Assembly: GCA_018402155.1 (NCBI GenBank)
Contig: JAGYJG010000001.1
Span: 354,831 to 418,830 of the forward strand
Source of the DNA: Bacteroidia bacterium
GTDB taxonomy: Bacteria > Bacteroidota > Bacteroidia > NS11-12g > UBA9320
Reading direction: 5' to 3'
Length of the DNA stretch: 64,000 nt
Shown here: piece by piece, positions 46,671-53,485 of the stretch
Position numbering within the stretch: the first letter of the stretch is position 1
How the letters are laid out: each line of letters begins with the position of its first letter
The notes under the pieces: generated by a model
What the model was told of the DNA's origin: nothing
Database searches by the model: none
Seen by the model: the letters and a program-made list of their open reading frames with translations, nothing else
Translations under genes and position numbers: made by a program

Positions 46671-47186
46671 TTAAAAAAACAGACAATTAGAATTTAAACT
46701 GAACGGAAAAATCAAAAAATTAATATGAAATTTTACACTTCAATGCCTGAAAGTCTGAAACCATATTTTAAAGCGGAATTGGACAAATATCGAACTGAAT
46801 ACTCAATCGGAAATTTACAAATTGCTTGGAATCATTTAGAACGGGCTCATATAATTGGACAAAAATATCCTTACGCTCATACTTTTGTGCATTGGAAAAT
46901 GTTACAATTCGGAATTAAAATAAAAAGTGGAAAAGAAATTATCGGACAAATTCCACGTCTGATTTTTGGAGGTGTAAAATCCTTTGTTGGGAAAATTCCA
47001 GTTGGAAACCCTGGAGGAGCGAATGTTCCACCTTTAAAGCCATTTCCGATTGAACAGGAATTGCAAAATATTTTTGCGAAAGCAAGAATTGATATAATCT
47101 GAAAAGAATAAACGTTGGGTAACAGCGTGTATAAGAAATAGCGGGTTTAGTGATAAATTTAAAGGTTAGTGCTTTCTGAACACACG
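46661..47186 (+). mobile_element. Integron-like cassette 4
   Basis: A typical small one-gene cassette of 526 bases. The start GTTACCCAACATT complements its 3' core AACGTTGGGTAAC over 12 of 13 bases, the difference again at position 11. It lacks the shared leader. Confidence 0.75.
46725..47102 (+). CDS. DUF3703-like protein of cassette 4
   Basis: This 125-residue cytosolic protein has no signal peptide, unlike nearly all other cassette cargo. YFKAELDKYRTEY, WNHLERAHIIGQKYPYAHTFVHWKML and the Gly-rich GKIPVGNPGGANVPPLKPFPI match my memory of the DUF3703 family, whose members often sit near metal-resistance or mobile genes. Its biochemical role is unknown. Codons are more A/T-biased (AAA, GAA, TTT) than in cassettes 1-3, suggesting another origin. 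Confidence 0.65.
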   Translation: MKFYTSMPESLKPYFKAELDKYRTEYSIGNLQIAWNHLERAHIIGQKYPYAHTFVHWKMLQFGIKIKSGKEIIGQIPRLIFGGVKSFVGKIPVGNPGGANVPPLKPFPIEQELQNIFAKARIDII

Positions 47187-47195
47187 TTATGACAA
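47112..47195 (+). other. attC-like site E (less regular)
   Basis: Left core GTTGGGTAAC (47114-47123) clearly matches the start of cassette 4. Right core GTTATGAC (47186-47193) is preceded by ACACAC, which pairs with GTGTAT on the left. The arms pair worse than in the other sites. Confidence 0.55.
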
Positions 47196-47245
47196 GACAA
47201 GTTGGTCAGTCGAAAAAATCCAATTATCAAAAGGAGAACTTATGA
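47189..47245 (+). CDS. 18-codon frame overlapping the cassette 5 gene
   Basis: MTRQVGQSKKSNYQKENL begins inside the site E core (GTTATG) and its TGA overlaps the next ATG as ATGA. It could be a leader for coupled translation, or the two frames could be the pieces of one frameshifted gene. Confidence 0.25.
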   Translation: MTRQVGQSKKSNYQKENL

Positions 47246-47415
47246 TTAGTAGTATCTCGACAAAGAAAGAAATTGAAAATCTACAAGATATCACTGAAGT
47301 TGCCCAAGATACTGTAGCTCCTTACAATTTTACAGCAACCAAAAGACAGTTTAAGAAGTTTGTGAAAAATGATGGATTTAGAGATAGTGAAACATTTGTA
47401 AAATTGAAAAAATAA
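47242..47415 (+). CDS. Small hypothetical protein of cassette 5
   Basis: A 57-residue charged protein (MISSISTKKEIENLQDITEV ... FKKFVKNDGFRDSETFVKLKK), with no signal peptide. It is preceded by AAAAGGAGAACTT, an unusually strong Shine-Dalgarno for this phylum, which supports the start. The size and position (7 bases before the attC-like left core) fit a typical mini-cassette gene. No family recognised; a toxin or antitoxin-like role is conceivable but unsupported. Confidence 0.55.
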   Translation: MISSISTKKEIENLQDITEVAQDTVAPYNFTATKRQFKKFVKNDGFRDSETFVKLKK

Positions 47416-47419
47416 AAAA

Positions 47420-47557
47420 CGCTCTACAACACTGTATATAGCTTATGGCGGGTGAACGGCTGCCAGCAAGGTTTTCGTTCCTTAGCCAACTTTGGTTTCG
47501 GTGGATAGGAAAGTACTTCGAAACCGCCACAAGCCATACACTCGCCGTTGGCAGTAA
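47420..47557 (+). other. attC-like site F
   Basis: Left core CTCTACAAC (47422-47430), right core GTTGGCAGTAATTA (from 47547). The arms at 47433-47451 and 47524-47541 pair well; the three inner mismatches are all A-C on top, T-G on the bottom strand. The ~70-base spacer holds further GGTTTTCG/CGAAACC-type pairing. Confidence 0.75.
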
Positions 47558-47585
47558 TTATAAAGAACAATTAAAACAATAGAAT

Positions 47586-49361
47586 ATGAACAGAAAAAAA
47601 ATCATCACAGCAGTATTAATTTTGACAAGTTGGACAGCAACTTTTGGACAAAATTTAATTGAAACATCAAAAGACAAATCAAATCTAAAAATGCAAACAT
47701 TTAACAACCGAATGGCAGTAACAGATTTTCTTCCAATAAATATTAATTTAGACGCTTTAAATAATAAGAAGGGGAAAATCAAATTTTGGGAAATAGATGA
47801 AGAAATACAACAAACGAAACTTGATGTTAGAAGTTTAAAAAATTATTCTTGGTTTGGAAGCAACTTGGAAAAGACAACATCAGTTATTATTTCTGTTTCA
47901 GACAATGATATACAAGGAATAGTAACATACAATACTGAACTTTTTAGAATTGAAACAATTGACAACAAATATTATTTAACAAAAATAGACCAAAATAAGT
48001 ACCCTAAAGAAGAATGCGGAGTTCATTCAATTCAAAAACAAGAAGATAGAGATACTAATTCTGTTTCACCATATAATGACACAAATGATAACTATGGTTT
48101 TAATAAAATGATTTCGGGCGAACCTTTTACTTGTCGTTTAAGATTGTTGGTGCTATATACGCCTGCTGCTAAGAATGCTGTGTCAGATATTTCAAATACT
48201 ATTCAACTTGCCGTTGATGAAATGAAATTATCTTTTATTAATAGTAATGTAAATCGAGAAATTGAGCTAGTGTTTGTTGGTGAAACAAATTATGTTGAGT
48301 CTGGTCTTTCATATAGCGGAAGCGACAACGATTTAACAAGATTTTCAGGAACATCAGACGGACATATGGACGAAGTGCACAATCTAAGAGAAAAACATCA
48401 AGCTGACATTTGTATTTTGGTCTATGATGACCAAAGTTTATGCGGTATAGCGAGGGGGATTAAAGTTTCAACAGGAAATGCTTTTTGTTTGGTAAACTAT
48501 GATTGTGCAACAGGCAATTACTCTTTTGCTCACGAAATTGCTCATTTAATAGGTTGTCAGCATCATACAAATGACCCAACTCATTCAGGTGCAGCATCTG
48601 CATATCCATTTGCACACGGATATAAAAGCCCTAATAACGATTGGCGAACAATTATGGCTTATAGTTGCACGGGAGGCTGCCCTAGATTGTTATTTTGGTC
48701 TAATCCAAATATTAATTTTGGAGGTGTACCAATGGGTACAACAAATTCCCATAACAATACAAGAATGTTAAACGAAAAAATACCCAATGCTATGTCTTTC
48801 TTACAGCCTACAAATAATTTAATTATTCAAAATAGCGACATCAGTAATTCGTTAGGGGGCGATATAATTGCAAAGAACAAAATTGAAACATCGGGTGTTG
48901 TAACCATTCAAAGTGGACAAGAATACTCATTCAGGTCAGGAGGTGAGATTATATTAGAGCCAGGATTTACGGCAGAAGCAGGCAGTAATTTTGTAGCTGA
49001 AATAGTTGAAGTAAACGATTGTGGACAGCCAGATGGAGAAAACTCAGATTATGGCGTAGCGACTGATGAACCACAATACTTAACGGATGAATCTAAAAAA
49101 ATCTTTTTAGATTTTATTGTATATCCTAACCCCACAGAAAACACTATTCAGGTAAGTTTTAATGTTGAAAATCAAGGAAACATCAAAATAACAGTATTCG
49201 ATTATACTGGACGTAAAGTAAAAGACCTAGGAGTTCATACGGTTTCTAATGGCTCATTTAACAAAGAATTTAATTTATCAGAGTTACAAAGCAATATTTA
49301 TTTTATTGTCCTGTCTTTTGAGGACAAAAAGATATTAGTTCAAAAAATTGTAAAAAAATAA
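47586..49361 (+). CDS. Secreted reprolysin-like metalloprotease with 3-coathanger and T9SS domains
   Basis: A 591-residue protein with signal peptide MNRKKIITAVLILTSWTATFGQ and a ~170-residue propeptide-like region. The protease domain carries the metzincin motif HEIAHLIGCQHH (His316, Glu317, His320, His326) and Met-turn MAYSC. Residues ~415-475 are a 3-coathanger stack motif (GGEIILEPGFTAEAGSNFVAEI). The end is a T9SS type A domain (FIVYPNPTENTIQVSFNVEN to IYFIVLSFEDKKILVQKIVKK). Export by T9SS and a degradative or toxic role are inferred. Codon use is more A/T-rich than in cassettes 1-3. Confidence 0.87.
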   Translation: MNRKKIITAVLILTSWTATFGQNLIETSKDKSNLKMQTFNNRMAVTDFLPININLDALNNKKGKIKFWEIDEEIQQTKLDVRSLKNYSWFGSNLEKTTSVIISVSDNDIQGIVTYNTELFRIETIDNKYYLTKIDQNKYPKEECGVHSIQKQEDRDTNSVSPYNDTNDNYGFNKMISGEPFTCRLRLLVLYTPAAKNAVSDISNTIQLAVDEMKLSFINSNVNREIELVFVGETNYVESGLSYSGSDNDLTRFSGTSDGHMDEVHNLREKHQADICILVYDDQSLCGIARGIKVSTGNAFCLVNYDCATGNYSFAHEIAHLIGCQHHTNDPTHSGAASAYPFAHGYKSPNNDWRTIMAYSCTGGCPRLLFWSNPNINFGGVPMGTTNSHNNTRMLNEKIPNAMSFLQPTNNLIIQNSDISNSLGGDIIAKNKIETSGVVTIQSGQEYSFRSGGEIILEPGFTAEAGSNFVAEIVEVNDCGQPDGENSDYGVATDEPQYLTDESKKIFLDFIVYPNPTENTIQVSFNVENQGNIKITVFDYTGRKVKDLGVHTVSNGSFNKEFNLSELQSNIYFIVLSFEDKKILVQKIVKK

Positions 49362-49365
49362 AGCT

Positions 49366-49734
49366 ATGAAAAGTAAAATATTATTATCGATAACACTCCT
49401 CTTATTAATCTTTTCTTGTAAAAAGGAGCAAATAGAAAAAGAAGTTACCATTAGATTTAATAATGGTTCAGGAGACTTTGTTTGTGGTGAATGGTGCGGG
49501 ACGACTATAGAAATAGTCAATGGCAAAAATTATTTAAAATCTAAATTTGAACTTCCTGATGAGGTTGTAAGTAAATGGGAATGGTGGAATAGAGAATATA
49601 TCGCAACAATAAAATTCTTAAAAGAAACCTGTAACTGCAAAAATGGAGATATTGAACCTTTTCCACCGGGTTCAAACAATTTTCCTATGGAAGAGTTGAA
49701 GATGATTGAAATAATTAAAATTAGAGAAAAATAA
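49366..49734 (+). CDS. Small lipoprotein paired with the cassette 6 metalloprotease
   Basis: The 122-residue lipoprotein (lipid Cys18, IFSC) starts 5 bases after the protease stop and ends 3 bases before the attC-like core. Internal Cys pairs VCGEWC and CNC may form disulfides. It is unlike the cassette 1 and 3 lipoproteins apart from the lipid anchor. Since it moves with a protease, an inhibitor or self-protection role is a testable guess; nothing in its sequence proves it. Confidence 0.7.
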   Translation: MKSKILLSITLLLLIFSCKKEQIEKEVTIRFNNGSGDFVCGEWCGTTIEIVNGKNYLKSKFELPDEVVSKWEWWNREYIATIKFLKETCNCKNGDIEPFPPGSNNFPMEELKMIEIIKIREK

Positions 49735-49875
49735 CTACTGCCAACATCATATTTGCAAAAGCGGGGGTTTCGTGTTTCAATGAAAGTGAATTGCTAAATT
49801 CAAGTTTTGTTCATCTAATGAAGTTCAGTGCTAAAAATCCCCGCCTTCGCAAATATGAGAAACGTTAGCGGTTAT
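49735..49875 (+). other. attC-like site G (best preserved)
   Basis: Left core ACTGCCAAC, right core GTTAGCGGTT (from 49864). The arms CATATTTGCAAAAGCGGGG (49748-49766) and 49839-49857 pair over all 19 positions except two A-C mismatches, both T-G wobbles on the bottom strand. The ~70-base spacer forms a variable terminal structure. Confidence 0.82.
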
Positions 49876-49894
49876 TCAAGAAAAGATTTTTGCC

Positions 49895-49902
49895 TATCTT
49901 TG
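49895..49902 (+). promoter_or_regulatory. Candidate -7 box inside cassette 7
   Basis: TATCTTTG matches TAnnTTTG, 190 bases before the gene. The long leader contains the hairpins CTCTATTAATAGAG and ACCGACTGAATTCGGT (followed by T5). It differs from the shared leader of cassettes 1-3 but also holds a hairpin shortly before the ATG. Confidence 0.45.
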
Positions 49903-50092
49903 GGTAAGCAGAAATAAGGAAAGAAAGAACAAAATCCCTCTATTAATAGAGAAAACTCAAAAATGTTCTAATCTATTAACCATTGAAAACCAAAACGGTG
50001 AAACGTGACAACTAAGCACCAAGCTAAAAAAAAGGAGTTAGCCAAAACAGTGACCGACTGAATTCGGTTTTTAAAATTTATAAAAACAAATT

Positions 50093-50551
50093 ATGAAAAA
50101 AAGTATTTTTATTTTAATGATTTCCATCTTAAGTTTAACTTTTTGTGGAAGTCCTGTTTATGGTCAAGTTGTAGGGGAACTCCAAGGAGGCGTCCCAGTA
50201 ATTACTGTAGATCAACAATCTTTGATATCTACTTATAACAAAAATCTTCTTACCTTGTCAGGTATTGATGGACAGTTTATAAGTGTTAGTTTAGTAATTT
50301 CTACTGAGGCTGGTATTGATTATTATTTGGTTTTTAATGGCCCGGTTTACAAATCTTCTTTGCCAGCCAACTTAGGAAGTGATGGACTTTCTATTATCGC
50401 TATTGGAACAATGAGTTGTACTACAAGTGCATGTTCAAGTGAAGATTTTGGGTGCGTCCCAAGAGGAAACGGTCTCAGTTGCTCCCCTTGTGCGAACAAA
50501 GGTACATGCACTAAAACTGTTTCGTCAGATTCTATGATCGAATCAATGTAA
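50093..50551 (+). CDS. Small exported Cys-rich protein of cassette 7
   Basis: A 152-residue protein with signal peptide MKKSIFILMISILSLTFCGS, ending PVYGQ. A beta-rich middle follows, then a Cys-rich end (SCTTSACSSEDFGCVPRGNG, then SCSPCANKGTC). No sorting domain and no recognised family. It might be a small secreted toxin, adhesin or inhibitor; no evidence decides. Confidence 0.6.
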   Translation: MKKSIFILMISILSLTFCGSPVYGQVVGELQGGVPVITVDQQSLISTYNKNLLTLSGIDGQFISVSLVISTEAGIDYYLVFNGPVYKSSLPANLGSDGLSIIAIGTMSCTTSACSSEDFGCVPRGNGLSCSPCANKGTCTKTVSSDSMIESM

Positions 50552-50553
50552 AA

Positions 50554-50642
50554 CAAACCGCTAACACAAAATGAAACGCAATGCCGCTCCGCCGCGGCGG
50601 ACAGGCTGTGCTGCACGTGCGTTTATTCGAAACGTCATGCAT
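50554..50642 (+). other. attC-like site H (decayed, 3' end of array)
   Basis: The left core AACCGCTAAC is good, and ACGCAATGCCGCT is as in site D. The right half is poor: ACGTGCGTTTATTCG pairs partly and the core reads GTCATGC instead of GTTRNNN. The spacer contains the 12-bp palindrome CCGCCGCGGCGG. The array stops here. Confidence 0.6.
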
Positions 50643-50991
50643 TAAAAGACAAATAGCACATTACTTTCTTTTCTATTTTTAAGAAAAAAAGTAACCGAAT
50701 TATGGACTCACACTAGCATATTTTTTTCGGCCATGCTAAAAAAGCTATACAAACATCCGCTTGTTGAATGCAAACAGATCAGTACTAAGCCAAATTTTAT
50801 CCACGCTATCATTCCCAAAATAGAATAACGTCAAACACTACTCTACGTAGGAAGCATATTCGCAGCAGTTTATTTTTACTGAGCATAAAGTTGAGATATC
50901 GTTTAAACTTATACCCAAATACACAAAATATATGTGAGCAAAGGTCAGTTTGCTTTTACTTTGCAGTAGATTTTTAATAAGACAACAAAAA
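50643..50991. other. Array-to-chromosome junction, no gene seen
   Basis: About 350 bases between the last attC-like site and trxB. There is no open frame. TTTACTTTG at 50955-50963 (TA-n-TTTG, one base short of the consensus spacing) may be part of the trxB promoter. Confidence 0.5.
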
Positions 50992-51939
50992 ATGGAAAAA
51001 GTAGAATGTTTAATCATAGGCTCCGGACCAGCAGGATATACAGCTGCAATATATGCGGCCCGTGCTGATATGAAACCGGTTGTTTATGAAGGACTTCAGC
51101 CCGGAGGTCAGCTCACTATTACTACTGACGTAGAAAATTATCCTGGATATCCAGATGGGATTATGGGGCCTCAAATGATGGAACACTTTAAAAATCAGGC
51201 TGTGCGTTTGGGTGCAGATGTGCGCTTTGGTATGGTCACCTCTGTGCGTTTTAGTGAAACTGGTGAAAATCATTTTGTGACAGTAGATGAAAAAACAGAG
51301 ATTGAAGCAGAAACGGTAATTATAAGCACAGGAGCTAGTGCAAAATGGCTCGGAATACCAAGCGAGCAGAGACTCAATGGAAGTGGTGTTAGTGCATGCG
51401 CCGTTTGTGATGGTTTTTTTTACCGTGGACGTGATGTGGCTATTGTAGGCGCTGGAGATACTGCCGCTGAAGAAGCTAGTTATCTTGCAAAAATTTGCAG
51501 TAAAGTGTATATGCTTGTGCGCAAAGACGAAATGCGCGCCTCTAAAGCTATGCAGCACCGAGTAAATAGCCTTACCAATGTAGAAATACTTTACAATACC
51601 GAAACTGATGAAATACTAGGGGAGTCTGCTGTAGAGGCGGTGCGCATTGTAAATAACGTTACTGGTGAGAAAAAAGAAATACCCATTCACGGTTTTTTTG
51701 TGGCTATAGGTCATAAACCGAATACAGATATTTTTAAGAAGTACCTCAAAATGAATGATGCTGGATATATTTTGACGCATCCAGATAGTACTAAAACTGA
51801 TATACCAGGTGTATTTGTATGTGGCGATGCTCAGGATTTTACATACAGACAAGCTGTTACTGCAGCAGGCACCGGCTGCATGGCTGCTTTGGATGCCGAA
51901 CGCTATATTAGTGCTAGAGGAATGACTAATATGGAATAA
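50992..51939 (+). CDS. trxB: Thioredoxin reductase
   Basis: The 315-residue low-molecular-weight TrxB has the FAD motif GSGPAGYTAAIYAARA, the redox-active CAVC (Cys136, Cys139), NADPH motif VGAGDTAAEEASYLA and the C-terminal FAD block GVFVCGDAQDFTYRQAVTAAGTGCMAALDAE. I start at the ATG at 50992 because MEKVECLIIGSG is the normal N-terminus; 14 codons upstream are in frame but unlikely. It reduces thioredoxin with NADPH. It marks the return to core chromosome after the cassette array. Confidence 0.95.
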   Translation: MEKVECLIIGSGPAGYTAAIYAARADMKPVVYEGLQPGGQLTITTDVENYPGYPDGIMGPQMMEHFKNQAVRLGADVRFGMVTSVRFSETGENHFVTVDEKTEIEAETVIISTGASAKWLGIPSEQRLNGSGVSACAVCDGFFYRGRDVAIVGAGDTAAEEASYLAKICSKVYMLVRKDEMRASKAMQHRVNSLTNVEILYNTETDEILGESAVEAVRIVNNVTGEKKEIPIHGFFVAIGHKPNTDIFKKYLKMNDAGYILTHPDSTKTDIPGVFVCGDAQDFTYRQAVTAAGTGCMAALDAERYISARGMTNME

Positions 51940-52251
51940 ATTATTTAGAAATACTTCAGATTACAGGGCTTCATGTCGGCTATTTTACTGAAAAGTGTAA
52001 GCCACATCAAGCCTTCTTTTATTGCTCACGACAAAGAATTTTTTATTAAATTCTAAATATTCGAATGCCTTATTTAAAGAAGTTCTATTTTATTGGACGC
52101 ATGATAAGTTTTGTGAATAACGCGAAGATGGCTAGTATTTCAAAAAAGGATTACATTTGCAGTAAATCTTTAAACCAGAGCAGACAGCAAAATTAATAAA
52201 ATATCCTCAAGAATCCGCTCTAACTTAAAAATAAATCCAAAAAACTTTCTA
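51940..52251. other. Intergenic region with promoter box
   Basis: About 310 bases; the only signal seen is TACATTTG at 52152-52159. No gene. Confidence 0.5.
52152..52159 (+). promoter_or_regulatory. Candidate -7 box of the transglycosylase gene
   Basis: TACATTTG fits TAnnTTTG and lies 92 bases before the ATG at 52252, giving a leader of ~85 bases. Confidence 0.45.
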
Positions 52252-52797
52252 ATGAAAAATTTGAGCAAGCACAATTCATTGGGTGCATTATTATGTATAG
52301 TAATAGTGGCTACTAGTTTTGTGAACAGACAAAAAGTCCAGAAGAATGTACCTAACGTATTTGATGCGGGAGTTGAGAAAAAAACACCAACACCAATACC
52401 TATAGTAGTAAAATCTAAATCAGTACTAGAAGTTGCAGACTCCATCTGTAAAGAGGCCGGTGTTCCTTTTGAATTGGTAAAGGAAATAGGTCAAAATGAG
52501 AGTGCATGGCGCTATATAAAAAATACCAAAGGGGGGTCAGATAATGGCGACCTTCAGGTGATAGACCAAACCTACTGGTATTGGTACAAAAAACTAAACC
52601 TCGAGGGCGGCAAAACACGAAGAAATTATCTCAAGGTTGGCATTTATTATTTAAAAAGTTTGCATACCCGCTATGGGAGCTGGGAGAAAGCAAGGTTCGC
52701 TTATGGCCGGGGGCATTGGCGTGGTCCAGAGACTTGGACCGCTTTAGAACACAAGTTTATGTCAAAAATAGACTTCACCAAATATGATAATAATTAA
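52252..52797 (+). CDS. Small lytic transglycosylase (SLT-like)
   Basis: A 181-residue protein with a basic N-terminus and hydrophobic signal/anchor (LGALLCIVIVATSFV). The goose-lysozyme-like core starts at DSICKEAGVPFELVKEIGQNESAW, with the catalytic Glu in QNESAW. NGDLQVIDQTYWYWYK corresponds to the usual G-L-M-Q-I block, and YLKVGIYYLKSLHTRYGSWEKARFAYGRG to the C-terminal signature. It would cleave peptidoglycan glycan strands in the periplasm. No partner gene nearby; size and single domain suggest a local remodelling role. Confidence 0.8.
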   Translation: MKNLSKHNSLGALLCIVIVATSFVNRQKVQKNVPNVFDAGVEKKTPTPIPIVVKSKSVLEVADSICKEAGVPFELVKEIGQNESAWRYIKNTKGGSDNGDLQVIDQTYWYWYKKLNLEGGKTRRNYLKVGIYYLKSLHTRYGSWEKARFAYGRGHWRGPETWTALEHKFMSKIDFTKYDNN

Positions 52798-53485
52798 TTT
52801 TTTTTGGATAATATGCCAATGAAAAATTAGGAATTACCCATTCTGTTAACTGTAATATAGTAGCTATCTTTACTTTTCAATATTTGTTTTATTTAGCTAT
52901 GTATACTAAAATAATTTGGTTCACAGTTAGTTATTGTTAAATCAATACTGCAGATAATTTTGACCATTATCCAATCGCAATTTATCTAGTCAGAATTCTG
53001 AGCATTTATTTGGTTTCGCCGCTCATGGCAAGTGAATTCAGTAGGATAGTAGAACAGTGTTGGGTTATTCAGTTGATTGAACTCTTTGCATTTACATCTT
53101 GAATAACTCTATTTTTTTTATAAAAAAGTTTTAAAATTTGATTGTATATTCCTCATAAAAATTCTTGCACTTACATATCTTGAATAACAGAAAAAGTATA
53201 ATTATTTTCATACGCAGGTTATGTCAAAGATATTAATTTGGAAAACGTAGCATTCTGACGCATATCAAAGCTCAGAACTATTAGTCGGGTTGCATTGTGA
53301 AAACTAGTCATATTTAAATTCAATATGGTGACTGGGTTAAATGCAATAAATAGTGTAAAGTGTTGCATATCAGAAAATCATTTAATACTGCAGTATTGGT
53401 ATTAATTCTTGGGTTTTTGTTCTTTTAGGTAAAGTAGCACATAACGTAAATCTTCTATGTATTTTTGTTAAAATTGTATGAAAAT
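52798..53485. other. 688-base AT-rich intergenic region with a short direct repeat
   Basis: No gene is seen. TTGCATTTACATCTTGAATAAC (53086-53107) recurs with small changes at 53165-53188, 79 bases later. The region is otherwise featureless. Confidence 0.5.

Larger units (their letters stand above)
47187..47547 (+). mobile_element. Integron-like cassette 5 (mini-cassette, hybrid ends)
   Basis: 361 bases with one tiny gene. The start GTTATGACAAG does not complement the 3' core CTCTACAAC beyond GTT, so it is hybrid or decayed. Confidence 0.55.
47548..49864 (+). mobile_element. Integron-like cassette 6
   Basis: Start GTTGGCAGTAATTA and 3' core TAACTACTGCCAAC are complementary over 13 of 14 bases, differing only at position 11. 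It is the clearest cassette of the array. It holds a metalloprotease and a lipoprotein. Confidence 0.8.
49865..50634 (+). mobile_element. Integron-like cassette 7 (last)
   Basis: Start GTTAGCGGTT is exactly complementary to its 3' core AACCGCTAAC (50556-50565). One small exported protein with its own promoter box. Confidence 0.72.

Noticed and set aside
33949-50634. Cassettes as insertion sequences with terminal inverted repeats
   Set aside because: The inverted cores differ between cassettes and match only within one; the 3' core lies ~70-130 bases inside the cassette end before a stem-loop; no transposase or target duplication is present.
32152-50642. Prophage or ICE carrying the integrase
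   Set aside because: No capsid, tail, portal, relaxase, replication or conjugation genes, and no tRNA attachment site seen.
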